Assembly (NCBI GenBank): GCA_028023455.1
Contig: JAQFVV010013283.1
Location: 43,519 to 107,518, forward strand
Length of the DNA stretch: 64,000 nt
Reading direction: 5' to 3'
DNA from: Epiperipatus broadwayi
Taxonomy: Eukaryota > Onychophora > Udeonychophora > Euonychophora > Peripatidae
Below, one piece after another: positions 1 through 12,399 of the stretch (its first letter is position 1; every line of letters starts with the position of its first letter). The position numbers and the translations under genes are program-made. Under the pieces are notes generated by a model. It made no database searches and was not told the DNA's origin. It saw only the letters and a list, made by a program, of their open reading frames with translations.

Positions 1-330
1 GATCGCACAATCCATTACACAATTTAAAAATATATTTGTATAAGTAATCCCAAAAGTAAACGTCTTTCTCAATTGTAACTCTGTGCTCAATTCTATTTTC
101 AACTTTATCTTCCTAGTGAAAGCATTGACTGGAACGCCCCCTCCCCCATGAAAACTATTTGTTTACCGTAATATACTCAATTGGAAGTCTATTACTCTTT
201 ATTTGTTTCATCTCTGCAATCCAAAAAAGATGTAACTCTTCAATGGTAGATTCTATAATATATATTTAATCTATAAAGTGCATATAGATACTTAGTTATC
301 ATATGAAAATGACCTTACTCCAGTCAATGT

Positions 331-415
331 TTAAAATTAACCAATAAAATATCAACAATCTTTTGTCAAGGTTGCTTTGACAAAAGATTGCTGATATTCT
401 ATTGGTTAATTTTAA
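331..415. repeat. Near-perfect palindrome, 39-bp arms
   Basis: Two arms (331-369 and 377-415) are reverse complements with only two mismatches over 39 bases, separated by 7 bases. The arms begin TTAAAATTAACCAATA. It could be a small foldback MITE; no clear target duplication is visible in the flanks. No coding capacity. Confidence 0.75.
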
Positions 416-1059
416 GTATAGGTTGTAATGATAAGATTTATCTTGAATTAGTAGATTTTTACAGAGCATTCTTAAGTGAAATTTTTTAATGCTTTATATT
501 GTGATAAAAAGTCCACATCTCACTACCATACAATAAATTAAACAAGATAATATACATATATAATTGATATACTTACAGTAGTTTATATCTTAACATGGAA
601 ATCCATTTTTCTGCTTAAAAAGCTACCAAGATATTTAAATTGGTTGATATTCATAAGGTTTAAAATACTCAAGATTTCTCTTCCAATGCTGACTGATGAA
701 AGGCTTGGGTTTTTAGAACATTAGTTATTAAACTAAAGTCTTTATAGATTACACTTAAAAACACTAAAAGTATTCTGTACATTACATCATTTGAATTGAC
801 AAATATAACACAAGCTTTAGGTATGTTAAAATTCAAAACCAAGAAGATGAAGCCCATGATGTCATTTTTGAACAATTCAGCCTAAAAATTTAATCTTGAC
901 AGCTACTTTATGAAGTTCCCAAATGAAAAATAAAGTTAGAACTAGAATATATTTTTGTTTAATATTTATTTCAAATGCATTAATTTTACCATTATCAGTA
1001 ATAACACGTTTCTCTCATTTTATTATAATAGAAATATTTAAATACAAAAATATAGATGT
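416..1059. other. Unassigned AT-rich stretch
   Basis: No protein similarity, RNA gene or structured repeat was recognised here. The short open frames are AT-rich and resemble no family I know. The first 330 bases of the window are likewise featureless. Confidence 0.5.
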
Positions 1060-1680
1060 AATCAAAGGGATTTGAACACAGATTTACAAGCTCCCTTCAG
1101 CTATCTGCTCTATCTTAAATAACTGATACACATGACCACATACATGTGAAAAAGATAAATGATCTCCAATATATCTATTTCATTCTGAACCAGTATTCAC
1201 CAGTTGGTCCAGATCAGCATCTTCCACACATATGTATAGCCAGTGCTCAGCTTACATTAAGAAAGCAAATTTTAATTTTAATGGACAAACTTCAATTTTC
1301 TACACTCTCTATTGAAAATCTGACAAAGGAATGCTCAAAACCCACGTTGATGCCAGTATTGTTGTCATACCCATGTTGACTTTAAGTCAATCTGACATCT
1401 CATCAGATTTTCAACTATATAAATGGCTAAAAGTTGAAGAGTGGAGAAGAGTAAACCCTGTCCATTAAAGTTTGAAGATTTGCTACTGAGCACTGATTAT
1501 ATATGTGTGTGGAAGATGTTGATCTGAATCAAATGATGAATTACTGGTTTAACATGAAATACGTACGTTGGAGAGCATTTATCTTTTTCATGTGTGTGTG
1601 GTCATGTGTATTGGTTGTATGAGATTTATTGGATAGCTGAAGTGAGCTTGAAATTCAGGATTCAAGTCCTTTAATTATAA
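1060..1680. repeat. Foldback element, family A (copy 1)
   Basis: A long imperfect inverted repeat with its centre near 1,380. The left arm starts with GGGATTTGAAC and runs through a CAGTTGGTCCAGATCA block, a TA-rich block and a CAGTGCTCAGCTT block. The right arm carries the same blocks in reverse order and complement. Related copies lie at 27,268-27,883 and 61,159-61,741, and single arms at 16.1, 16.7 and 28.2 kb. The outer end of each arm, read outward, carries a motif resembling a pol III B box (GGATTCAAGTCC on the right arm here), so the arms may derive from a tRNA-related sequence. Short open frames inside are not considered genes. Confidence 0.7.
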
Positions 1681-2299
1681 TAGAAGCTGTATAATAAAAT
1701 AAGCTTTGCTGGACAGCCAACTAATTTCAAATATTTAGCACAAATCTATTCATTAATTGAGTCAAATGTCTAAACTAAACCAAGAAAATCAACATCTCAA
1801 TCAGCTTTTGTTTCTAACACTTTTCTTCCATTTACCTGACAACCAAAATCAGATTAGAGTGTTTATTGCTTTTGAATACCACATTCAGTCTCTGGTAACC
1901 ACTCATATATGATTGTAAGTAACCTATTCTACAAATCTTTGAATTTATTTTTGATACAGTGAAAAATAATAATAATTATTGCAGTCTTTTATTACATACT
2001 TTGTTTTAAATAACTGTATTCCAATTAAATATCTCATCAGGACTTCTACATATCTCATCAGAAATCTACAGCCTTCTGTTTTAAAATCATGTAGTGTTGT
2101 TTTAATTTCACCAAACTGGATGTCTTCTTCCAAATTTATGCAAGTAGATATGATAGATGTTTGTTTAAAACCATCATTTATTATTCAATAAATTTATCAT
2201 CTTTATTATTCAAAACATGATCATATACTATCTCCATATGTTCAACTTCTTTTTATGTCTGTTTATAAAATAAACAGACTACTTTTCTTTATTTAATTC
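1681..2299. other. Unassigned AT-rich stretch
   Basis: Nothing recognised apart from a local duplication of an ATCTCATCAG.A-type motif near 2,030-2,060. Overlapping short open frames occur on both strands, as expected by chance in AT-rich DNA. Confidence 0.5.
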
Positions 2300-3010
2300 T
2301 TATTAGATAATTTGAATAAATTGAGGGATGGACGTATGGAATATGGAATAAAAATTAATGTTGAAAAGACCAAGTGTTTATGGATAAGGAAGAGTGCTAA
2401 AAGATTACAAGTTGAAATGATAATATAGTTCAACTGGTAAATGGATTACTGATTGAGAGAGAATGAAAGAAGTGAAGATGCAGTTAATAGAAGAATAGCA
2501 TTGGAAAAGGAGTCATTTATTAAAATATTTTGTGAGCCTTTAAAGAGAGAATTAAAAAAAAAAGATTAATTAATAGCTGTTTATGGAATGCACTATTGTA
2601 TGGTTGTGAAACGTGGCCAATGAGTAAAAAATTAGAACGTCATTGGAAGCCTTTGAGATGTCATGAAGAAGGAGGAAAAAAATTAATTGGATGAATAAAA
2701 TGACAAATGAAAAAGTTTTGGAAAGAGTAAATGAAAAAAAGATTGATTAAGTAAAATAGAGATAAAAGAAGAAATTAGATTGGGCATATATTAAGAGGAA
2801 GAATGGTTTAATGAAAGATGTTTTGAAAAAAAATGGTGAATGTAAACAAGAAGATAGGATGGGAATGAATGTCATTGCTAAATGATATAAAAGATGTAAA
2901 GATATATGAAATTGAAGATCTATGCAATGAAAAGAAGGGACTGGAGAAATGATGGTCTTGCTATGTGACTATTCTCAGGACCATCCCACAGGACAAAATA
3001 CTATTGATGA
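2300..3010 (+). pseudogene. Decayed LINE reverse transcriptase C-terminal fragment with GATGAT tail
   Basis: Conceptual translation in shifting frames gives the usual end of a non-LTR retrotransposon polymerase. A GIKINVEKTK block (about 2,346-2,375) matches the motif that follows the catalytic FADD box. A LLYGCETWPMSKKLER block (about 2,592-2,640) matches the conserved thumb region, and a RDWRNDG-like segment lies near 2,935-2,955. The sequence ends in GATGATGATGAC, the short microsatellite tail typical of RTE-like elements. Many stops and frameshifts interrupt it and the catalytic box is absent, so it is dead. Fragments with the same tail lie at 15.8, 18.0 and 24.6 kb. Confidence 0.7.
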
Positions 3011-3589
3011 TGATGACTTTAAAGTAATTTATATGTCACCATCCTCTTCACTAACACTAGGAGAGTAGTGCTGGTATTATTACTTAAATTAATTAATCTA
3101 GAAATCGATTCACCCCCCCCCACGTAAATCCCCACTAGTATTTAAAAATCCAACTTTTTTACTCCTGTCGTATTCCATCTACATTTAAAGGAATGTGACA
3201 AAAAATTTTAAAAAATACTAAATTAAAGGTTTGATATATCTTTTGTTTTAATTTATTATAGAAACAAACAAAACTACTTAACAGGCGCAATGACTCCAAT
3301 GTATATGGAAGTAGTCTATTCCAATATTTTTTTATTCTCAAGTTATATTTATTAGACTAATATTGTGATTACATTAAACTGAAATACAGCATGTACCTGG
3401 GTCAATATGAGTTAATGTATGAGACAACAGAGAAATTATTATTCAAAAAATATATTAAATGTTCATAAGTCTATTATGTGTTTTTAGTGAAGGGGTTAGA
3501 GCACTTTATATAGTTAATCAGCTGGAGTTTGAAAAAGGTTCCAGGTCTCCTGGGACATGAAATTAGATGTCAGGGTCTTATCTCTTTGT
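3011..3589. other. Unassigned stretch with short poly-C tract
   Basis: AT-rich, with a run of C near 3,113-3,121. No gene or structured repeat recognised. Confidence 0.4.
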
Positions 3590-4760
3590 TTAATTTTTTG
3601 CATGTTTTGTTATGAATAGTTGGTCCACATTTGGATGAGGAAGGGTGTATTGAGCCTTAGTCGTAAGGAATATGGACATCTGGATGGTTGGTATGTCCCT
3701 TTCACGAATACATTTTTTAATATTGAGTACTTTATAATAGTCTATCTGTGTTTTATTAAATATGATGAATTTGATGCTACCTAGACCCATGCATGTTTTG
3801 ATTATATGGTCAAACATCTCCTCATCCCTGGTACAGTTTGTACATATTGGGTCAACACTATCAATGAAACGTTTGTATTTGAGGAAGCAGTTGGCTGGCA
3901 TGGTGTCCAGGTTCAATTTAACAATATAGTCCAGGTATTTTGGTTTTAATGCCCAGTATTTAAACAGGGACACTAGCCTTTGTGATAGGCATCCCACATC
4001 TTTAGCGTACTCTGGAAGAAGTTGTCTGTATTAATGTTGTGCCACTTTACTGCAGACAGCAATTGGTCCAGCCATCCTATCTTCTTAGGAGGGGGCCTAT
4101 TCATGGGAATTATGAAGTCTAGGATCAGGCCATGGCCATATTTCTGTATTAGGTTGTAGATTAGTTATGCATTTTCTGAAATAGGATAGATGGAATGGAG
4201 TGAAGTGACACTCTGCTAAGCTTTCTGGGCCATTGCATACTACCAATACGGATGGTGACAGTATGGCCCATCCAGAACAGTCTTGAACAGTGCCTGTTAA
4301 TTTGTTTTATGAATGTGTTATTTACATTCATTACTGGCAAAAAGTATGTCATTTTGCTGAATACTTTCATATTCAGAATAGCCACCTTACCTAGAAGGGA
4401 AAGGTAGACCTTAGATAACGACTGTGTTATTTTTTTTGTGTGGACTTGAGTATTGAGTTTTGTAGGGTCTTCTGACATCACTGTCTGTGATTTAAATATT
4501 GGAAAAACTAGGAAGTTCTGGGGATTAGCCCAAAAGTGTGATTTGACCTTCTTTCCTGACCAGATGGCCCACACAGATGACTTCTCTAGGTTTATTTTTA
4601 ACTTTGTAAGTTTGGTAAATCTGTCAATCACTTCAAACAGGGTTTTGAAGTGCTTTTGGTCTGGAAGAACAATGAGGACATTGTCCATGTAGGCTATTGC
4701 CCCCACTGCTCTTCTGAGTCTTGGGATATAAACCCCAGGTAGGCTGTCTTCTATTCCAAT
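3590..4760 (-). pseudogene. LINE ORF2 C-terminal fragment (L1/Tx1-like), minus strand
   Basis: Read on the minus strand, translation starting near 4,760 gives LPGVYIPRLRRAVGAIAYMDN. This matches the polymerase core of L1/Tx1-type non-LTR elements, with the catalytic YADD replaced by YMDN. It is followed by KLKINLEKS, the conserved block after the active site. A 181-codon frame (4,161-4,706) covers the palm and thumb. A second frame of 135 codons (3,590-3,997) in a shifted phase has the downstream C-terminal zinc-knuckle-like pattern CTNC...DEEMFDHI...C seen in these elements. The frameshift between the two and the altered YADD box mean it is inactive. It is longer and better preserved than the other LINE pieces and belongs to a different clade from the RTE-like tails. 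Confidence 0.75.
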
Positions 4761-4977
4761 ATTTTTTAATAAAAAATGTATTACCTTAACAACTGACTAA
4801 ATATATGTTCATAAACCATCATTTCAGATATTGCATTATTATTCAAAACATGACCAAAATATTACTTCTAGTTGTTCAAAATATCACTGTTACTAGTTTA
4901 TATGATCAAAAATCAGTAGAGTGTGCAGTTTTACTCTCTATTCATTTTAAAACATTTATATAAATTTTTAAACTTCT

Positions 4978-5086
4978 AATTTTAAATCTCTCACAAACAT
5001 TAGCATCCATTTGTTGCCCAACTATAACCGAATCAATTTTAAATCTCTCATGAACATTAGCATCCATTTATTGCTCAATTATAACA
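4978..5086. repeat. Tandem pair, period about 57 bp
   Basis: Two adjacent copies share TTTTAAATCTCTC, ACATTAGCATCCATTT and an AC/ATTATAAC block with a few substitutions. The SINE at 5,094 lies immediately downstream. Confidence 0.7.
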
Positions 5087-5093
5087 AATTGGT

Positions 5094-5201
5094 AAGCATC
5101 ATTAGCCAAGAGGTCAATGCAGCCACCTTGCAAGCAAGCAGTTGGTTGCAGACGGTTGTTGCGGGTTCGCCTCTTGGCCGATGCTATGACATATGAAAAA
5201 A
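5094..5201 (+). mobile_element. tRNA-like minimal SINE, copy 1
   Basis: A tRNA-like body with an A-box-like TAGCCAAGAGGTCAATG, an anticodon-loop-like CTTGCAA, an internal duplication (CAAGCAAGCAGTTGGTTGCAGA) and a B-box-like GGGTTCGCC, followed by the family tail TATGACATATGAAAAAA. No separate body or LINE-derived tail follows; the element is essentially a tRNA plus a short tail. Flanks are partly similar (ATAACAAATTGG against ATAACCGAATCA), so the target duplication is not secure. Confidence 0.75.
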
Positions 5202-5392
5202 CTATAACCGAATCACTGTCAGATGATCAATCTAAATTTTTTTAACCACAAATTCAAGAATAGACTAACTAAACCACAACACATTCCTTAAGATAATCCC
5301 ATGTCTCAGCAATGTGACGATTTTCAGAATCACAATGGGCATTTTTTAATGTTCAATAGCTGTTGAAATGTAAGTGAATAGTAGATGTCATT

Positions 5393-5507
5393 GTCAAGCA
5401 TTGTTAGCCGAGAGGTCAGCACAGTCGCCTTGCAAGCAAGCAGTTGGTTGCAGATGGTTGTTGCATGCAGGTTTGCCTCCCAGCTGATGCTATGACATAT
5501 GAAAAAA
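5393..5507 (+). mobile_element. tRNA-like minimal SINE, copy 2, with 16-bp TSD
   Basis: Same family as copy 1, beginning GTCAAGCATTG and ending ATGACATATGAAAAAAA. It is flanked by a perfect 16-bp direct repeat, AATAGTAGATGTCATT, at 5,377-5,392 and 5,508-5,523. That is the signature of LINE-dependent retroposition. The A tail and the long duplication show it is a SINE insertion rather than a tRNA gene. Confidence 0.92.
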
Positions 5508-5523
5508 AATAGTAGATGTCATT

Positions 5524-8186
5524 AAAAAAAAAAGAATATCAAATTTATGCTTAGATTGAATAGGATTTATTTTTGTTGAAATTTTAACTTTAAACTTAGA
5601 GAATAAATAGTCTTTCATCTTTCCAACAATTTGTATTTTACATCAATCTTTCAAGCACATTGTTTTGAGCAGGAATGTATTCAAATTATTCTATAGTGAT
5701 TTTTCCGTCTAAACAAAATGTTCTCAATTACCAATCCATATGTAGTTTCAAAATTCAATAAACAAAAGATGATTTGGTTTTGTAGCACCACTATTATTAT
5801 TTCCAGAAATTTTGGGCCAAAACATGTGCATTAAAATCTCCAAGAAGAAAATTTTAATCTTTTAACGATGTTGATGTAAAAAAAAAAAAATACTATCTAA
5901 TAAAAAATATGTCACCCCCCCCCCCATCTGAACTCTTAAAATAATATTGTAGAATAAATATTGATAAAATGAATATCCTCTTCATTCATTGTTATATCTA
6001 GGAAGTTCGAGAATAAAAAATATATAATTAGACCTCAATAAAAAATTCATTTCCCACAGTCTTCTTTTTTTTATTGATGATCTGCCCTTCCAAAAATCTT
6101 ATAGCCATCTCATCTGTCAGTTCAATTAAATGTTCTTCCTCTATATAAATAACAATAGTTTTATAAATTTTAAATTTTACCTGCTCTTTTAATACAAGTA
6201 CTATCACCCATTTATATTATGAAGACTTTACATCAGATAATGTTCTCCCAACTCCTATATCTGGACCGAGAAAAATTGTTTCACACTGGTTATTCATTGG
6301 CTATCTTATTTCAGTATCACCAGAGCTGTCCCTCTATTATGGACATAAGTTTTTCATCCCTGGCATTGCTAATTGTAATTCTTAGATTTTTTTCTGGATT
6401 AATGGACCATGCCACTAGTTAAACTGATTTGTTCTACTTTTACAGTCCTTGTATCACTGCAAGGAGTCAGTCTGAGATACATAAATGGCACTCATACATC
6501 TATAAACAACAACAACAAAAAAATAGAATGGACTACCTATTCTTTAAACTTTTGATGATTATAAGCTTTTATTTATTGATGTTACTAGAAATGAAGGATG
6601 GAAATTATATATTACCCTGATTTTAATATTTCACAAATCATTCTGAAATTATAGTTGAATATTTAGAAGGTATCTTATATTTAACAACCTCATAGCAACC
6701 ATTTTATTCTTTATCATTTATTGATATATGAATATTATTTATACGTAATTTCCGGAATGCTGTCACTTCCGTTTAAAATCTCGTACACATTATTAAGCTA
6801 TGCCTATATGATATTTACGCATATTATTTGTCTGATATCGTTAAATCAGTGTTAACTTTTGGCAATCATATAAACGTATAGAAATATAAAAAAGAGAGGG
6901 ATTGGAGAGACTAAAATAGTTATATAAATGGGTTTTTTTTTGTTTACTTGCCAATTTTATTACAACAGACACAAAGACTCTATGTAGTTTCTAAAGTCAA
7001 TTTTTCTTTAATAGTCAATTTTACTATTAGCTAATTGAAGCGGCAAGACTTTATCCTGATAAGGTCAATCTCATGTTTACCTCAACGCCTCACCAACTAA
7101 ACCCGAGTACGTTTAGCTAGAAAGCTGCATTTTATATTGATTGGATTAGATTTTTAGTTTAAAAATGTGTACTGGGTTAGATTTTAATTTAATAAAATCT
7201 TGGAACTAACAGACGATAAAATAACGGCAGAAAATTACTTGTCTGATAGTGTTATAAGAATCATTTAACAAAGTGAAAAATTTCATATTATTGAAAAAAA
7301 TATACTGCTTCAGATAGATAGAAAAAATTATATACATTTTTTTTTTGTATTAGAATAAAACGTACATTAACCTACTGATTAAAGTATCGTCTACATGCAT
7401 GTGTGATGATGTGCTAATTTGGTTAATAAATGGCATATGTCTGCTATTCATTCTGTTCAATAATGGATGAAAGAATTGTTATATAATTAAACTCTTTCCT
7501 TTTCTCCTCTTTTTCTCTCTCTATTATTTCTTCTCCTTCCTGTATCCTCATAAATAACAAATTATTATATAGTTTTAATTGTGTCCAAGTTTTTGCACTC
7601 ACAACTATTTATATATATATAACCAGTAGAAACCAATCAAAACTTAGACAACCCAATATAGATTGCAATCAATAGTCTCAAACTGTCGTCAAGGTAACCT
7701 CCCTTTAACAACAAAGATGGAATCCACCTTTATTTATGGTCCAAAAGATTGCATTTATATTGAGACTAAAGATTGCATTTATATATTTATATAGACATTA
7801 AAAATTCAATTTAGCTTGAGCATTATTACATTTATATATATATATAATCAGTTATGCAGGAGTTACACATGGTGTTCAAGCATAAAAAAGGTAGATTGAA
7901 GGCAGCAGTTCAAATCAGATCATCAAATTGTGATTTTTCTTTACTATCTTCAACTGAGAATCAAACCTGAAAGTCTTTAGTTCTTATGTTACCATGGGTC
8001 TAAAACATACAGGACAACAGCTAAGTTAAAAACATAGAAAAGGTAATGTTAGACAAATTTGAATGCTGGAAAAAAATTTTTAGGCTTCAAGAATGCCAGC
8101 ACATAAGTGGTTTGAAAAATATAAATGGGCAAAACTTCCTATATAAAACTTCCAATCAAGTGATTTGTTTTGAGTTCCAGATAATA
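5524..8186. other. Unassigned AT-rich region
   Basis: Contains homopolymer runs (A near 5,880; C near 5,917-5,926; T near 6,931), CT-rich sequence near 7,490-7,550 and short TA tracts near 7,610 and 7,840. No convincing coding region, RNA gene or structured repeat was recognised. Confidence 0.45.
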
Positions 8187-8985
8187 AATGTTTATAAATA
8201 TATTAAATAACCTTATAAAAAACAAATGATTCCCAAGATGCATTTCATGCTGAACCTGCACTCATCAGTTAGTTCAGGTCATTATCTCTCATGTATATCT
8301 CTATTACATGAAAAATATTTATCTATATTAAATAATTAAATTTTGAATTACAAGTGTCAAATTAACTCAACCCACATCTTTGACACCATCCACTTTAGAA
8401 AGATATAGTAATGATGATTATTAATCACTTACTAAACTAGAGATTATCTCTAGCACAGATATTAACTTTAAAACTCAATTAAAGGTTAATATATCTGATT
8501 TTCTTAAAATTAAGCATACAGACACATGGATTTCCCACATGTAATATCTTTATAAATATATTAAATAACCTCAATACTATCACATAGTCTTTTAAATTCA
8601 TATAAAGATACAATAAAAGATAAATGACTCACAAAATGCATTTCATGCTGAATGATCACTCATCAGTTGGTCCAGATCACCATCTTTCATATATATTATT
8701 ACATGAAAATTATTTATCTTTATTTAATAATTACATTTTGAATTAAAAGTGTCAAATTAACTCAACCCACATTTTTGATATCATCCACTTTAGATAAATA
8801 CGGTAATAATTATTACTAATTATTTACTAAACTAGAGATTGTTTCTAGCACAGATATAAATTTTAAAACTCAATTAAAGATTAATATATCTGATTTTTTA
8901 AATCTTTATCTAAAGAGGATGGTGTCAAAGATATTGGTTGAGTTAGTTTGACAATTGTAATTCAAAATGTAATTATATAATAAAT
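8187..8985. repeat. Two direct repeat units plus a partial inverted unit
   Basis: Unit 1 (8,187-8,515) and unit 2 (about 8,548-8,900) are direct copies of roughly 330-350 bases. They share a TTTATAAATATATTAAATAA start, a family A-like CATCAGTT.GT block, a CAAATTAACTCAACCCACAT block and an ACTAAACTAGAGATT block. From 8,905 to 8,985 part of the unit appears inverted (GGATGGTGTCAAAGATA... complementing the CACCATCCACTTTAGA segment). No coding capacity. Confidence 0.75.
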
Positions 8986-9459
8986 GTTCTTAAAAAAATA
9001 ATTCACTATAAATCAGCTGACAACACAGGGGATCCCACACATCATTTATAACCATATACAAGCCACTCTATTCATAGGAGGGTTTTGTAACCACTTGTGA
9101 TTATCCACTTTTGATGTCACCTATCTATTTTTTTTTACTTTATTTTTTCATCATAATTTCTCTGCTTTTAAAAACACATACATTTTTTAAAATTCATATT
9201 TCATTAATAATACGCTTTCCAATGCTCTATTCTTTAACTTATCTTTATCATTCAATCTCATTTTTAGAATATTTTTTCTCCTTCAAACATGATATTTAAA
9301 AAGTCTTTTCTTTTTTATGAACTCTAAAATAATTTCCTATTTTTATTTTTCATCTATTATTCATCTACTGGAACTTTAGATTTAATGTTTCTATTATGTG
9401 TCTCATTATTAGTTGAATATTTCTCCAAGGATTTAAAAGTGGTAACCACTCTATAACTT

Positions 9460-9823
9460 ATTAAAACAGGCAAAACTCTCTATACTTATTGCCACTCAGT
9501 GCAAGCCAGAGTAATCAATGGATTCCAGAAGGCTTGTGCATAAAATCCCCATCTACATCCAATATCCCCAGATTAGTTTCTGACTTATGGCCTTCGTCAG
9601 TGAGAAGCCTTGGATCTGAGAGCACTGCACCTAGAAGGCCACAAACCAAAAACTAGTATGGGGATATTGGATGAGTAGGTACTAGATGAGGATTTTATGC
9701 ACAAGCCTTCTGGCATCCATTGATTACTCTGGCTTGCACTGAGTGGCAATACGTATAGAGTTTTGCCTGCTTTAATAACAGTTATGAGCAAGCATAAGAA
9801 ATGGTGATCATGTGATATTTATT
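9460..9823. mobile_element. Foldback element (family F) with 13-bp TSD
   Basis: Arms of about 150 bases (left from 9,460, right ending about 9,776) carry the same string of blocks in opposite orientation: CAGGCAAAACTCT, GCCACTCAGTGCAAGCCAGA, GTAATCAATGGAT and CCAGAAGGCTTGTGCATAAA. The element is flanked by a perfect 13-bp repeat, CACTCTATAACTT, at 9,447-9,459 and 9,824-9,836. The right side has about 45 extra bases (AGTTATGAGCAAGC... to GTGATATTTATT) absent from the left arm. The same extra end occurs in a solo copy at 25.25 kb, so it is a genuine part of the element. A short open frame across the right arm is a by-product. Confidence 0.85.
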
Positions 9824-9836
9824 CACTCTATAACTT

Positions 9837-10600
9837 CTGGTCCAACCACTCCCATTGCAAACTTATAACTCAAAAATTGGTAGCTTTAACTTGTACTATC
9901 TAAAACTAATGTGTCACTTGTGAAAAAGGTTGCCATCTATTATTCATAAATATATACATACGTATATAAATATGTAGGAGCCACTCAGAAAAAAATATAG
10001 CCATTTTAATTCAAAAAACTGCTCTGAACATAGTTTTGAAATGACTATACAACCCAAACTATGAACAACAAATACTCAGGAAAAGGATTCAATTTTCCAT
10101 TTTTGATAGTTTGTGGTGCTGTCTTAATTTCTTCAATAGAAAATTTTTTCTGAATTACTTCAACACTTTTTATAATTGATACTTTTGAATATATTAACAT
10201 TATCTGCCATATTATCTCAATAGAAACAATCTAAGATCTTTGAGATAATTATTATGATGTAGATTCTGCCACAAATTCACTATAAAACACATTTTAATCA
10301 GTTTTGCACTGTTTGTTCATTTTACATGTCCAATCCAACAAAAATGTCATTTTATAAAAGTCCATATAATCTCAGATCCAGCATGTGGAACTTTGATTAG
10401 TCTAATGGTGGTACTGCATTTTTACATTTTTAAATGGATGCTTTTCTAGTACCTTTAAAAGAACATAAATACATTGGGTCAAAATTAACTAGAAATGGAC
10501 TTAAGACTGCAGGAGAATCTTAGTTGTAAGTGCAAAACTTTAATGTTCCACAATATCCAAGTTTATGAATAGTATTGAAAAAATTGGTTGATTTTGTACT
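9837..10600. other. Unassigned AT-rich stretch
   Basis: No gene, RNA or structured repeat recognised. Confidence 0.4.
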
Positions 10601-10604
10601 TATT

Positions 10605-11560
10605 ACAATTTTTCACATTCTGATTACTTATTAAGTGCACAGGAACTATGTAATTAAACTTTAACCTGTATTATATGTGCCTTCAATGTTTACAATAGTC
10701 AAATGATGTAGTTGTTTGACTATAGAGGGACTTCCCAAACCTCAGCACAATATAACGACTTTATAAGTATAAAAATGGATCTTATCTTTAACCTAAATTC
10801 CTACTTATGTAGGTCAAAACTGAAGCATTTTGATTTGAAAGTGTGAAGCTGTTGCCTTTACAAATTATGCAAAATCTTGTGATTTACAGCAAATTAATAT
10901 TACGATCTTTTCTAATGAAAATATAAAAACTGCTGTAACGTTCTGATTATTTATTACGCGCATAGGAAGTATATAATTAAAGAGAGAAAGGTTTTAACCT
11001 TTATCATACACACCTACAGTGTTTATAATAGTCGAATGATGTAGTTTTTTTGATTATAGAGGGACCTCTGGCTGTCTTATCTTTAAATTAAATTTCCACT
11101 TATATAAACCATATTGAAGCATCTAGATTTGAGAGAGTGAAACTGTTACACTTTTTGAGTCCACTATTTCCTCCCCAAATTAATTTGTTCCAAATAAAGA
11201 CTTTGTGCTTAACAAATAATCAGAACATTACATCAGTTTCTATATTTCCATTAGAAAAGATTAACTTGCTGTAAATTGCAAAATTTCACTTAAATTAATT
11301 TGTGAAGGAAATAATAGACTTAAAACATGAAGAGAATAATAGCTTCACACTTTCAAATCAAGATGCTTCAGATTGGCCTTTATAAGTAGGAATTTAGGTT
11401 AAAGATAAGATGACCATTCTATCCTTATAAAATTGCTATCCTGTGTTGAGGTTTGTGAGGTCCCTTTACAGTCAGAAAACTACATTGTTTGACTATTGTA
11501 AATGTTGAAGACACATGTGGTAAAGATTAAAGCCTTTCTCTATTCAATTACAATTTTCAC
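10605..11560. repeat. Triple-unit repeat: two direct, one inverted
   Basis: Unit 1 (about 10,615-10,930) begins ATTCTGATTACTTATTA. Unit 2 (about 10,937-11,215) begins GTTCTGATTATTTATTA in the same direction. A third unit (about 11,220-11,560) is inverted, and includes GCTTCACACTTTCAAATCAAG, which complements CTTTGATTTGAAAGTG-type sequence of unit 1. Shared landmarks are the TAGTCAAATGATGTAGTTGTTTGA block and the TAGAGGGACTTCCCAA/GAGGTCCCTTTA block. No protein was recognised; this may be a decayed foldback transposon that duplicated. Confidence 0.75.
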
Positions 11561-12300
11561 AGCAAAACAATAGCTGTACAGTTAGAATCTAAGAACTTTT
11601 TAGCAGTCATTATAACAGCATTGTAGCTTGGCAGTGGTGAGGGTAGAGGATGGAGTTAAGTCATACCTTGAAGTAATCATAGACAGAAGGCAAGTTAATT
11701 ATTTAAAGAATGGCAAGATCAAATTTGATTATAACCCCATTTCATTGGCATAGGACAGGGGCAGCAAACTGCAGCTGCCAGAATCGATTTTGGTGCTAGC
11801 AAGTCTGAAGCTCCCGAGCAATAAAGTCATGTCTTTTTTTAAAAAAAAAATCTCCGAACTTATCATGATAAACGTAAACATATTTTTTTATTTTTTCTTG
11901 TAATTTATGAATAAATATTTTGATGGCTCTTGGAGAGGAAAAATGTTCAATACAACATTGTTTATTGAATTCAGCCTTATTATAGAATAGCAATTATTAT
12001 ATATATATATGTGTGTGTGTGTGTGCTTTGCACACAGACACTGAAGCTATTTAAAATTAAATGTTGCTGCAGAGCATACTTTCGGATATTTCATAGTCCC
12101 ATATTCATAGCTACTGGAATTATTTGAGAACTATAATGGCGTTAATGCAAATTTATGCAAATTTGTGTGAAGATGCTACATAGACCATTTTCATAGAGAA
12201 ATTAAACAAAGAGACAAAACTCTAGCCACAACATTCATTTTTCAAGAGACATGGAAGCTATATCAGATTCTCTAATAAAGTTAACAAAGAACTTAACCAC
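11561..12300. other. Unassigned stretch with short GT/TA repeat
   Basis: A (TA)n(TG)n microsatellite lies at about 11,998-12,024. No gene or structured repeat recognised elsewhere. Confidence 0.4.
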
Positions 12301-12399
12301 TAAATACCTAACCCTGTTTAACTATATAATGTTAGTTCCATAACCCATCTAATATTGTAATTGTTCATTATCCATATTTGTAATATATCACCCATATTA

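Noticed and set aside
9111-9299. Hydrophobic 62-codon frame resembling a membrane peptide
   Set aside because: A T-rich stretch gives Phe/Leu/Ile-rich translations by chance; no start context, conservation or neighbours support it.
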